From: Acorus gramineus
Lineage: Eukaryota > Streptophyta > Magnoliopsida > Acorales > Acoraceae
Length of the DNA: 64,000 bases
Assembly: GCA_030737835.1 (NCBI GenBank)
Contig: JAUJYN010000025.1
Span: forward strand, 2,170,001 to 2,234,000
Reading direction: 5' to 3'
Under the pieces are notes generated by a model. The model was given only the letters and a program-made list of their open reading frames with translations, was not told the DNA's origin and did not search any database. Below are positions 33,762 to 45,252 of this stretch, piece after piece. Position numbers and translations under genes: made by a program. Numbering within the stretch: position 1 is the first letter of the stretch; the number at the start of each line of letters is the position of its first letter.

Positions 33762-36755
33762 TGTCACGCCCCAGGGCGGCCGTCCCCGGGACACGGCAAG
33801 TGTATATATGATATCAGTAACAGGAAATCAATAATAAACCACAAACAATCACTAAAATGATAACACAGATAAAAGCAGGGCTGACATAATATATACACCA
33901 ATGTGGAAGCTAAATAGACTGAGTCTGTAGCCAACAACATACTACAGACTCGATACATAATCGTAAGTCCTGTGAGAGCCAACATGCCCATATATATACA
34001 CAACAAAATCCAAATACAATCCAACTAAGTGCCCAAGCACAGAACATATACGTACAACAGAAAGAAGGGTGCTGATGGCCTCAAAACTCGTGGGACGCGG
34101 CGCTGCCCTCTGCCGGTGTAGTCGCTCGGGAAGCTCCTCCCTCAGAGATCACTGAAAAGGCAATATGCGAGGGGTGAGCCACACGCTCAGTGAATAGCAC
34201 AACCCATGCATACAGTTCATATTAACCACATTTAATCAATTCATAAGCCACAAGTGGCATAATATCACCATCCGGGGGTTCGTTCATCGCCGAACTCCAT
34301 ACCCTCACCCTCACCCTCACCCTCAACAGGTGACCTAGGATGTTGGGACTTAGCGGGTTGATAACATCCATTCATAATCCTGTGGGTCGTCGCATCGCCG
34401 GCCCACCATACCCTCACCCTCACCTCTCAACAGGTGACCTAGGCTCTTGGGACTGACTAGGCTGTTGGTTACCCTTGGTCCACCGATAGTCTCTCCTCAC
34501 TCCGCGGTTGTTTGGCCACTCCCATGTTCAGCGCAGTCCTTCCAAGTCAGGAGGCGCCTACTAGTGGGAGCCCCTGCACGGGACAACCTGTCTAACGCCG
34601 AGGTAGTCTCTACACGGATCCGACGAGGGGAACAGAACAGCCTATCCATCGCATATGATCCACTCGGATCCGCTGACAGCACATCTCTAAGACTCTAATG
34701 TCTCGAATTCCTCAGAATTCCACCAGCGCGCATAACCAGGATGCGGGGAACATGCATTTATTAATCATAATACAAGGGAAAATAGAGACCTTGGGAGGGT
34801 AACCTGAGGTCCCGATGTAGGACATCCGACAACCAAACGAGGAACACGGAGTACCCTAACCCGGGTCTCAATGTTAACCTCGCAAGGCCCCCCTTATATT
34901 CCCTAAGCATGCTATCTATTATTACAGTTCGCATTTAATTAAATAAACCAAACTAATAGGACGCATGCACAGGTCGGGCTTTCCTAGCATGATGCGAGGA
35001 GGCAGGATGCATGGCTCATGCACAATCCTAAGGGTGCAAGTCCCTATCACACAACTAGGGTGGCATGCAATTCTACACACACATCATGCATACATGGATT
35101 ACATCAACAGTTAATATTAACTATAAGCCCCAGGGGAGGACGGTACACGCCCAAAGCATGTAGCGCCTCCCACACTGGGTTGGGTTGTCCCACTCACCGG
35201 GAATCGGGTCGACGCGCGACCGTCCGTCGAGATCTGCAAGACAAGGTATTAACTGGTTAGAATAAATCCACAGTTATCCCAAAAATACATAACACACACA
35301 AACAAACACCCAAATCCCAAACAAAACCCCCAACACCCCGGCACCCCCGCACGGCCACCCGACCGCCCGGACGCGCCGCCGCGCCTCAGCCCGCGCACTC
35401 CGCGCACCGCCCGGGGCCCGCGCGTCCACCGAGCCCAGCCGCGGCAGCCCGCACGCGCCCCGCACGCCGTGCGCACGCTCCACGCCCCGCGCGCACCTCC
35501 GCCGCTCCGCCGCTCCCCGCGCACGCCTCCGCGCGCGCCCCAGCACCCGTGCGCTCCGCCAGCCCTCGGCCAGCACCTCCGCCAGCCCTCGCGCGTCCAG
35601 CACCTCCGCCAGCACCTCCGCGCGCACCTCGCGCGTCCAGCACCTCGGCCAGCACCTCCGCGCGCGCCCAGACCAGCTCCTCGCGCACAGCTGCACGAGC
35701 AGACCCGCGCACAGCACCACCCGAGCAGCTCGCACGCCTCGCACCGCCGCGACCAGCTCCCCCGAGCGCACGCCCGCGCGCACGCCCAGCGGCTCCTGCT
35801 CGTTGCCTGTGCTGCCTGAGGCCCCCAGCCCATCCAGCGAGCCCAGCCGACCAGCCCCACGCACCCGACCCGCGCACACCCACGCACACCCACGCACACG
35901 CCGCGCGCACGCACACCCGCGCACGCACGCGCGCATGCCCGCGCGCGCCCGGCCTGCGCGCTGCCTGGCCGCTGCCGCTGCTCCCTGCTGCCCGGGACAG
36001 TCCCCCAGCCTGCCGAGCGCCTCTAACCACCCTCCCACTGCCCCGACCACTTCCAACCACCTCCGACCACCCTCCGACGACCCCCACCGCCTCCAACCAC
36101 CTCCCAAACACAAAACCCTCCCCTAGCAATCATCTAGACGAGAAATAATAGAGAAAGGAGGCTTACCGAGGGGAGGAGGAGGTGTCCGGTGGATCTCCAC
36201 GCGCCGAAACCCTTCCCACAAGCCTTCTCACGCCCCGATCTATCACGGCCTCGGTTTGGCTCGAAACAGAGGAGAGAGAGGGGAGGTCGGGGAGGCTAGG
36301 ATCGTCGGAATTCGAATTTGAAGACACCGGAGCGTAGATCGGGACCCGATCTACACTTCCCGTGCTTTAGGTTTTTGATTTTGAGGGGTGTAGGGGGCTC
36401 GAACGGAAGAAAATCGGAGGAGAGGTGAGAGAGAAAGCTAGTCGGGAAGATGATGAATAGTAAAATCAGATATTTTGATTCCTTTTAAGTAGAGCGCGAC
36501 TTAAAAACCCGGATACGCCCCGGAACTGCGAAATTTTTGCAAACGATGCCAGAATTCGATGAAATTTTCATGAGTGGCTTAAAATGGCACCAGGACACAT
36601 AATATGCAGTTAGATTTTCAATCGGAGTCCTCTAGCTCAGACGATAGCTAACAGTCTGAAATTACGCGGTTCCGATCGAAAAACCCTAAAAATTTTAAAA
36701 CTGCCAAAATGCTCCAATGATTGCCAATAGGCCAAAAAGTGACACATATATAACA
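33762..36755 (-). repeat. Element B 5' LTR
   Basis: Partner of 25777-28785 with the same internal order of signals. Differences between the two are concentrated in the first roughly 420 bp of the plus-strand coordinates, which is the U5 end. Confidence 0.92.
35198..35233 (-). other. Candidate leader micro-exon (B 5' LTR)
   Basis: Same 36-nt splice-bounded block as at 27215-27250. This is the copy that would lie in a transcript started in the 5' LTR. Confidence 0.55.
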
Positions 36756-37271
36756 TCTTCTTCCCCTTCTTTTTGATTTTTAAGGCTGTTGGGATGGTTG
36801 GGGAGGTCATGCATGCTAGGTAGTTGGTTTAGGGTGAGTGAGGAGTGTGGGGGAGGGGTTAAAAGGGGTTAAAGGGTGCTGGGTGCGCGCGCGGGTCTTT
36901 TCGCTCGAGGGCGCGCGTAGACGCGCGCGCAGAGGGGCGCATGTGGGCGCGTGAGCGTGCGCGCGGGCGTGCGAGGATCGTGTGCGTGCGTGCACGAGGG
37001 CGCGCGCGGGGCAGGTTGTCTGGGAGCGCCTAGGCATGGGGCAGGGTGCCAGCGCAAGCGCGCGCGTGCGCTTTCGTGCTCGTGCTGGGGCATGCGCGGG
37101 GCTGCCCAGGGGCTCGAGTAGGTGCTGGGGCACTCGGGCATGCATGCGTATATGCGTGCTCACTTGCATGCGAGCCCGTATGCGTGCATGTCTAAGTCTT
37201 TGACATTTCTAGTAATTTCTAAGTGTTATAATATGATGTTACTCACCAAATTTGATGCCCTTACCTTGCAG

Positions 37272-37308
37272 ATCTCGTCGGATGGGATGCGCGAGGTCTC
37301 GGGTTGCG
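37272..37308 (+). other. Candidate leader micro-exon (A 3' LTR)
   Basis: Third A-family copy of the 37-nt block, with the same TTGCAG and GTGAGTGG borders. Confidence 0.55.
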
Positions 37309-38878
37309 GTGAGTGGTTTGATCCAATCCCCCCCCCCCCTCGAGATGCGCTCGACGTGCGTAGTCGTGCGTCGCGCATCGATGGGGCACCCTAGCTATAC
37401 TACTTGTGTAGATAAGTAGTATGGCCATGCTTAAACTATAATATGTTAGATATCTTGCATGCTAGGCTTATATTGCATGTATTGTATCCATGTATGAATG
37501 ATTGTATCGCATGCGCCCCTCTAGTATGGGCATGTATTTTGTAATGTGTATGGATGTATAGAATATGGCATGCCTTAGGTAGTATTGTAATACTACTCCC
37601 ACTATATTAATTGGAATATCCAGCATGATTAAGTCTGGGTTAATAACGGGCACCTGCCTAATATTCCCTTGCGATAAGACTTGAGGGCGTGGTGTAGTTT
37701 TGCGCCCATGATAGTGGGGCAAAGCTATGACCAACTTCAAGAGATGATGATCTCTCTCTCACCCTCTCCCTCTGCACGAACTGAGTAAGTAGAGGCGATT
37801 TTCTACTCGACTCGGGTTCGTTTGGAATATTGGCATGCACCTGTTAGTGCGCGAGATCGCGCTTGACCCTTCCCTTTTAAGTTGGTGATATCCAACGCAT
37901 GCTTAAGTAATGGCCATGTATGCATGTTGTATGATTTGTTGTTTATGATGTAAATCCATGTTAGGGAGTATCCCTATAATTATTTGATAGGTTATCGTGC
38001 ATGTAGTTCATGTACATAACTAAGATATAATTCTCCTATATATATATATGCGCAAGTTAAAACTGATTAGGCCTATCTGAAATAGGCGTGGGTATGACCC
38101 GTTGTCGGGTTGTACCTTATTAGTTAGAGCGCTAGCGATGTAATCGCCCCCGTGCATCCGAGCGATGCACTCGTTTGGAATTCAGGAGAATTCATTATCT
38201 TATCGGTTTTGTTAAGCCGGTAGTTGTGGCATTAAGCTAGGCCTACCCGTGCTAGGCGTGTATATGAACCGCCTATTGGGTTATGTGCCTTGGGATTATT
38301 TCTGCGTGAGAGCAGAGGCAACCCCCTTGTGACCGAGCGACGCAACCGTGTGGGAGTGCAATAGTATTCGATATCATCGATATGTGATTATCGAGGGTAG
38401 TTGTCATTCCATTGGGTTCGCTTTGCGAACATGGAGTGTTTCCTCCCAATGTCGTCTGTGTTGAAACGGCCCGGGTTGTAGCTGTCCTGACAGAGGGCTC
38501 CCATCCGTAGGTACCACCGATGCGTTCGGAAGCGTACTGATCGTGGGAGTATACCAGGTAGAGGCTACCCAGGAGAGGGCTAACGAATGATATTGCGAGC
38601 GTGAAATCGTTCTCCCCTTCGTTGGATCCGATGTAGGAACTCCCCGGCATTGGAAAGCTGTCAGAGGGCTCTCATCCGTAGGTACTACCGATGCGTTCGA
38701 AAGCGTACTGATCGTGGGAGTATACCAGGTAGAGGCTATGTGGGGAAAGGGCTACCGGTGGACCAAGGGTGTAGAGCAATCTAAGTCTCTTCCAAAAGTC
38801 CTATGTCACCTCTAAAGGGTGAGGGTGAGGATGAGGTGAAGACACGTCGCCGCGTGACCCATTCGTTGTTCGTCCGTT

Positions 38879-39130
38879 CCCATAGTTGTTGGGTCCGGTT
38901 GCGTATCGATGTTCAAAGACATCGTTGGGCAGTTATCTCAATGTAGATGATCTAGTAGTGTTCCCATAGTTGTTGGGTTCGGTTGCGTATCGATGTTCAA
39001 AGACATCGTTGGGCAGTTATCTCGATGTAGATAATCTAGTAGTGTTCCCATAGTTGTTGGGTCCGGTTGCGTATCGATGTTCAAAGACATCGTTGGGCAG
39101 TTATCTCGATGTAGATGATCTAGTAGTGTT
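38879..39130 (+). repeat. Three tandem 84-bp units in A 3' LTR
   Basis: The word CCCATAGTTGTTGGG recurs at 38879, 38963 and 39047, each time followed by the same 70 bases with few changes. Only one unit exists at the equivalent place in 14733-18512 and 19744-23446. Confidence 0.9.
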
Positions 39131-39885
39131 GTGTAGACCAGTAATTCCGGGTCTCTTCAACCAACGGTATGGTCTCTCCCCAAGAGTCCCAAGAGTCTCC
39201 CTCCGGGAGTGAGGGTGAGGGTGAGGTTGGTGATCCAGTAGTGTTGTGTGGACCAGTAATCCCGGGTCTCCTCGACCAATGGTATGGTCTCTCCCCAAAA
39301 GTCCCAAGAGTCTCCCTCCGGGAGTGAGGGTGAGGGTGAGGTTGGTCGCGCCGCCGCGTGACCTTGTTATCCATTGTGTTTCTACCCATGTTTTTCCTTG
39401 AAAGAAAATTGTTTTAGTATTGAACTGTTGTATGCTGATTGGTTTCCAACCACTCATTGAGCTTGTAGCTCACCCCTCGCATACTGTTTCTTTTCAGGGG
39501 CAGTGTTGGGCGTGGAGCTGGAGCTTCCCTGTGGCGTGGTCTTATGGGCGTGGAGCGTTCTTCTGGCGGGTGGCGAGTGCGAGGCTGTCAGCAGTCCTAG
39601 AGTCATTTTATTTTTTGTAAATTGTGCATGTGGCACAGGTTGTATTTTATTTGGACTAGGCTTGGCTCTCACAGGACAGTGATTGTGTATTCGAGTCTGT
39701 AATAATGTTTTTGGTTTACAGACATTGTTGATATCTTATGCTTCCGCTTTTCAGTCAGTTATCATTATCTTTGCTTTGCCACCTTGTGTGTTGTTGTTGG
39801 AGTCTTTGTTGACCTCAGGTATTGATAGCTGATATTTCATTATTGCCACGTCTCGGGGACGGCCGCCCTGGGGCGTGACATTAAA

Positions 39886-40260
39886 CACATGAAATTAAAA
39901 TTTAAAAAACTGGCAATAATTGTCCACCCGACACTTTTTTTTTTTTTTGTCTTGATCAGAATATATCTTGAGAACAATTGAATTATCTATGTACTTTATC
40001 CTACACAGTTCACAAATGTAAAATCCTTACCGTTGTGACTGACGGTACATGCAGTCTCACTTCCAGCCTTCACTGTGTATATAACGAATATAAAAGATCT
40101 ATACCTCTTTTTTGGTGACAAAAAACACATACATTAATTAAAAAATCACAGATAATACAGAAATAATAAATTACTTAAGGATACATATGAATCATGCAAG
40201 TGAATAAAACTTCTGGGGCCAAAAAGTAAACCGGATTGGATGCAGCATAACTCCCACACA
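39886..40260. other. AT-rich spacer, no gene seen
   Basis: Sequence between element A and the second LINE. It contains a T run (about 39941-39958) and no coding signal. It is the continuation of the A insertion site. Confidence 0.5.
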
Positions 40261-42506
40261 TTTTTTTTTTTTTTTAGGCAAAGGCAGACAAATGCTACCA
40301 TGAATCTATTAGAGGAAATCGTAGTACATTGTCTAAATATAATGAAACAAAGATGGGTAAAGCAACTAAAACAAGAGGTGGAAATGTGATACACAAAATG
40401 GGAGAATGCCAAGGCATCCTGGGCACCGTAGAAGAGGGATCTACCACCCCGGACACCCCATGGCCCAACGCAAAGCGCAGGCCGCTACCCCGGAAAGGAG
40501 ATGACACCCCCGCGGAGTGCCAGGGAATGGAATCCCCCAAGGTTCTACCCCAAGAAGCGAAACAGGCCTTCTGCCTCATCGCGCACGTTCTCAATGTATA
40601 CTTGCTGACCCCTAAAAATGAGGGCGTTTCGTGCCCTCCAGATAGACTAGGCTACCGCAAGCACAATGGACCACAATAGCTTGCGTGGGAAGGCTTGACC
40701 CGAGTTGCTGCACAAATGTCGTCCCACCTGCCATAGATTGGCCACCTCCTGAAGCCTCTGTGCCATGCCCGCTGGGATGCCAACGGCCATCCAAACCTGT
40801 TTGGCGAAACAACACTGGCACAGGAGATGCGCTGTGGTCTCCCAATCCAAATTGTAGAGGATGCACATAGCTGAATCCAACAGCCGCCACTTGGAACGGT
40901 AGTCCTTTGTGAGCAAGCGATCCTAAAGACCAAGCTAGAAGAACACTTTGATCTTGAGAGGAACCTGGAGACCCCAAAGGCCCCTAAGCTTGGGGATGAA
41001 CACCAATTTTGGGCAGACTTCTCTATGCCACCAAGCATACGAATTGCGCACACTAAACCCCTTTCTTGGATCGTGCGCCCAGCTCCTCAAGTCAGCCACA
41101 TCCGCCCTAGGCTGTACCCCTACAGCAGACCCGCCAGAGACTGTAGGGCTCATTGCCTCATTCCCAACAGGCTCCCTCCAGCGGCAAACACACCAACACG
41201 ACTCAAGAGGGTTCCAAAAGCTGTTGACTGAGCCCTTTTTACGTTAAGCGAGGATAAACGCATGAGGGAAGGCCACCTACAACGGTGCCGACCCACACCA
41301 TAAGTCCACCCAGAAGCGCACCCACCCCCCTACTCGTCACCAATTAGCCTTGCCCAGGCGGAGGCAAACTCCAAGCCAAGGTCGAAGATACCCTTCGCAA
41401 TGAAGGTCATGCGCCTAGAGGGGCCTGGGTGCCCCACTCATCCAGTTCTGCAAGATCACCATAGTGCTCACGAAAGAGCCCACACCACATACAATAGGGG
41501 TTCTCCACCCACCTCCACAACCATTTGGACAAGAGAGCATGGTTCATGGGGAATAAATAGAGGATGCCTAGCACCCCCCCCCCCCCCTCGCATCTTAGGT
41601 TGACACACGAGCTCCCACCTGACCAAGTGTGGGTTGGACAATCTTGCGTCGGCCCCACATCACAGGAAATGACAATGAATGCGGTCAATGGACTGCCCCA
41701 CCCCACCGGCATCCGAAAGATAGAGAGAGGAAAAATGGGGAGGCTCGATAGGACCATCTGAAGAAACATAATCCGGCCCCCAAGATGAAGAAACGCCCAC
41801 TCCAACCCTCCAACCGGCATTGAATGCCCTCCAACAATGCAAACCAGTCCACAACATGAAGCCTGTTCTTCACAAGGGCAGCCCCAGGTGCCAACATGGC
41901 CTACATGGGACAACCAATTATATCCGCAAGCGCCTGAGTCCTGTCCACGCACACATTGATTGGGATGAGAGCGCTCTTTTGGAAGTTTATGTTCAGGCTA
42001 GATAACAGCCCGAAGCATCTTAAGATGAAATGGAAACCCCGCAAGTTCTCCTCCTCCGCCTCTCCCAAGAGGATAGTGTCGTTCACGTATTGGAGGATGG
42101 AGACTCGTGAGCCCCCCACTGATCCCGACACTCCTGTAATTCATCCCTCCCTCGCCCCGCATTGCACATGAGACTGAGTATATTAGCGACCGCCAAGAAC
42201 AGGAACGGAGAAGTGGGATCGCCTTGGTGGAGAAGTAACCATCAAGTTCCCTGTTGATGACCACCAAAGTTTTCGCGGTTGAGATGCACTGATCCACCAT
42301 GCGCAGCCAGGGCTCCTTGAACCCATGCAACCGCAGCACATGTAGAAGAAATCTCCAGTCCATACTATCATAGGCAAGTGTGAAATCTAGCTTCAACGCA
42401 ATTCCACTACGCTTTTCCTTATGCAAGGCTAATATCAACTTCTGCATGACCACAAAACTGTCTTGAAGCACCCTCCTGTAGATACTCCAATTTTGATCGT
42501 CCAAAA
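40261..42506 (-). mobile_element. 5'-truncated L1-type LINE
   Basis: A run of 15 T at 40261-40275 is the A tail of a minus-strand element. Upstream on that strand are zf-RVT-like words (KDYRSKWRLLD, then HLLCQCCFAKQVW, about 40900-40780), the RT motif LQYVNDTILLGEAE (about 42100) where YADD is usual, and an earlier RT block with IALKLDFTLAYDSMDW (about 42400-42350). Endonuclease and ORF1 are absent, as expected for a 5'-truncated copy. Several frame changes and stops are present. The Ala-to-Val and Asp-to-Asn changes in the YADD box alone would kill polymerase activity. No clear target duplication was found. Confidence 0.8.
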
Positions 42507-42599
42507 ATCATAAATTTACTTCAAGTGATACTTAGAAATAACCAAAATTGGACATCTAAAAGAAAGCATCTTTTAAAGGAACAAAAGAAATCTTGGCCA

Positions 42600-43879
42600 C
42601 AACACTTAGAAAAATAAAAGACCAGAGAGGGGGCGGCTAGTTGACAGTAGCCGCCCCTCACTGGGCGGCTAGTTTCAACTAGCCGCCCCTTAAACCGCCC
42701 CCACCACGTCCTTTGGATGGGACATAAAGCAACATTTAAAACTGATTATTGTGGCGGATTGTTCCTTTTAACCGACCCATCTTAGCTGGTTCAACCTTAG
42801 TAACCGACCCAAGCCACCGCTTGTCAAAGATAGGACGTTTGGTAGGCCATGATGGGGGCGGCCACTGTAGAGTAACCGCCCCTCATGGGGGGCTAGTTTC
42901 AACTAACCGTCCCTCACTTGAACACTGTCAGAGAACAAAGATTTAATGGAAGGTCAAATTAAGCACCTTATTACCCATTTTGTTCTATTATCCAATGGAC
43001 ATTCCCCTGCCTCTCTTTTACTTTAAATCGCCCCTAACTGGGGGGCTAGTTTCAACTAGCCTCCCGTCACCTGGACACTGTCAGAGAACAAAGATTTAAT
43101 GGAAGGTCAAATCAAGCACCTTATTACCCATATGGATTTATTGTCCAATGGACATTCCCCTGCCTCTCTTTTACTATAAACAGAGGGAGTCCAAGGCACT
43201 TCTACAACATCAACCAATCATCAAATACTTCCCAATCCACAATAATCACTCATTCCATCCATTTCCAAGCCCATACTCTCTTGAAACCCTAGAGAGAAAG
43301 AGAGAGAGAAACCCAATTCCTACACCAAAATACTCTCCAAAACCCTGGTAAAACTTAGTTTAACTTCAGCTAACACCAAAACAAAATTCTACCCAGGCTC
43401 TGCCCAAATAGAGCCAGGTCCCAGGCGGCTACTTCTAACTAGCCGTCCCGTACTAGGCGGCTAATTCCCACTAGCCGACCCTCACCCACACCCTGATTTA
43501 TAAACCTCCTTAGTCCAGTTCCCAAAGCAGAAGAGGGTTCCTGTTTTTCACCGCTACGTGCGTGCCTGTATCTCGGAGCGGAGACCCCACAAACTCTCCA
43601 ACAAAGGCGATCAAATTAACCCCAACTTTTCCTGCTTTTTGAGAAAGAAGGTGGCGATCACAAACACCCCTGAATCCTCCTGAGGAGCTGTCGGCCGCCT
43701 CAGCAAGGAACCACACCCCCTTCCCCTTCCGAGAGACGATCCGACCGAGCCTGCCAAGGCACGCCATGGATCTGAATCCCCGAAGAACCCCCACACACGC
43801 CAAGAAAAGCCCATATCTTTTTCAGAGGCACCTGCGCACCCCGCTCCCCTGGGAAATCACCCGAAAAACGGTACCGACA
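42600..43879 (+). repeat. Probable 5' LTR and leader of a Tat/Ogre-like Gypsy relic
   Basis: The stretch precedes a gag frame on the same strand and has a TATA-like ACTATAAACAG near 43170. A primer-site-like TGGCGATCACGGTGGGA at 43884 would set its end near 43879. It contains a 153-bp tandem duplication (about 42922-43227) and several GGCGGCTAG palindromes. A matching 3' LTR was not found, so both limits are tentative. Confidence 0.4.
42922..43227 (+). repeat. 153-bp tandem duplication
   Basis: The word ACACTGTCAGAGAACAAAG occurs at 42922 and 43075, and about 150 bases around each copy align with few differences. The right copy ends in the TATA-like sequence. Confidence 0.8.
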
Positions 43880-44220
43880 AGCCTGGCGATCACGGTGGGA
43901 CATCCCTCGTGAAAGACAACAAAAGGTAATCCTCTTCTGCTTCCTTCCATAACTTGACTAGAATGCCATCACCCCTTTGGGAAAGCTAAATTTTTTTCAC
44001 TCTTCAAGTCAGGCCCTCCTCTACTTTGCATTACAACATCCTTTACTGCTTTAAGCCGCACATAGCTGCGCACCCTTTACTGCTTTAATCGCATCCTTTT
44101 ACTGTTTTAAGCCGCACATAGCTGCGCACCCTTTACTGCTTTAAGCCGCACACATTTACGCACCCCTTTACCGCTTTATCACACACTCCTTACTGCTTTA
44201 CACTTGCATTCATCCACACC

Positions 44221-45252
44221 ATGGAAACCCACCTCCGCGAGGGAACATTAGAGGAGGAAGCTGGTCAAGGAGACCAAACCGCTCAATTCCTTAGCCACCT
44301 AGAGGAAACGATGGCCACCTTAGGATACCAATCTGTAGAGGACATGTTCAATGACCTCGCCGACTATCACCAGGTCAAGACCTTGAAACAAAAAACCCAT
44401 GTCAAAACCCCCAAGGCTTGCCCCACTCCCAAAACCCCACCAACACCCGGCTTCTTGGTTAATCCGAGTCCCTTTTCATTCGCCCCATCTTCCCCCGCGA
44501 ATCCAGTATTTCAAGCAGCCTCTGCCCCAGGCCCTTACCAGGCCACATTCAACCTGGGACCACTAAACTACCCACCCAAAGCAGAAACACTGGACGAAAC
44601 TATTCAGAGGATCCTCTCTGAGACTAGTCCTTCCTCTCCCAAACACATGTCTCTACACAACCTGAGACAAATCCCGTCTGTCAGCCTACCAGAGGGATTT
44701 AAAATCCTAAAGTTTCATCGATATAACGGTCATGGAGACCTAGACATTCATTTAACCGCTTTTTATCTAGATGCCCGACCTTTTCTAGATAATCAACCTC
44801 TGTTGGTCTTCCTCTTCCAGAAATCATTGGAAGGAGAAGCACTACAATGGTTCTCCACACTCACTGTAGACCATTTGTCAAATTTCTTGGCTATAAGCGA
44901 GAAATTTTTAGGCCGTTATGGTTACTAGAGGATTAGAACCCCCTGTAGAAAGGTTGAGGCCTAGGGAGGAATTCAAACAGTACGTGTCTAGGTAGCGCAC
45001 CCTAGTCCACAGAACTGGCCTACAACTAACGGAATGTCAAGAAATTGACATGATGTTACAGAGCCTGAGTCCAGAGCTTCGTACGAGTCTTTCGTACGGA
45101 GACTGCACCACGTACCAACTTCTAATTGACCGCCACAACAGGATTTTCCGTTGTGCAGCCCCAGTAGTCCAAACCCAGTCCCCACCTATCAGCCATAGGG
45201 TTGGACCACCGCCAAGAAAGGCGCAAACCCCCATGATAGAAGGGATCACATA
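44221..45252 (+). pseudogene. Gag of a Tat/Ogre-like Ty3/Gypsy relic
   Basis: A 235-codon frame from ATG 44221 has a Pro-rich linker, then a retrotransposon gag core: FHRYNGHGDLDIHLTAF, then SLEGEALQWFSTL. Further gag-like sequence follows to about 45250. This layout is typical of the Tat lineage. Gag would form the particle shell. The element is broken and most of pol is not present in the window. Confidence 0.75.

Larger units (their letters stand above)
25777..36755 (-). mobile_element. Ty3/Gypsy chromovirus B (Tekay/Del-like), looks whole
   Basis: A complete 10,979-bp element flanked by TCTTC duplications. Its LTRs (25777-28785 and 33762-36755) are close to 3.0 kb each. It has a Met-tRNA primer site, a G-rich polypurine tract and a single long gag-pol frame. 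Long LTRs, a single frame and a C-terminal chromodomain-like segment point to the Tekay/Del chromovirus clade. By eye the LTRs differ by roughly one per cent. That would fit insertion within about the last million years under commonly used plant rates. It lies inside the 3' LTR of element A, so it is younger than A. Confidence 0.92.
14733..39880 (+). mobile_element. Ty3/Gypsy element A, gutted, with two nested insertions
   Basis: The element starts TGTTATGCC and ends GGGCGTGACA, flanked by 5-bp duplications TTAAA (14728-14732 and 39881-39885). Its parts are a 5' LTR (14733-18512), a Met-tRNA primer site, a short decayed interior, a polypurine tract and a 3' LTR beginning at 24974. A solo LTR of its own family sits in the interior and the whole of element B sits in its 3' LTR. 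The interior is far too small for gag-pol, so the element is broken. End sequences and interior remnants place it in the same chromovirus group as B. Its LTRs differ clearly more than those of B, so it is older. Confidence 0.9.
36761..39880 (+). repeat. Element A 3' LTR, second part
   Basis: It resumes the LTR cut at 25776 and ends GGGCGTGACA, followed by the TTAAA duplication. It holds the GC tract (about 36876-37195), the micro-exon-like block (37272-37308), the twin hairpins and an 84-bp unit present three times (38879-39130). The 5' LTR and the solo LTR have that unit only once. Confidence 0.9.

Noticed and set aside
40329-40679. Plus-strand frame of 116 codons
   Set aside because: It lies antisense within the 3' region of the second LINE and has no recognisable domain.
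42622-43490. Repeated short palindromes considered as a CRISPR-like array
   Set aside because: Spacing is irregular, units vary and the context is a eukaryotic LTR element.
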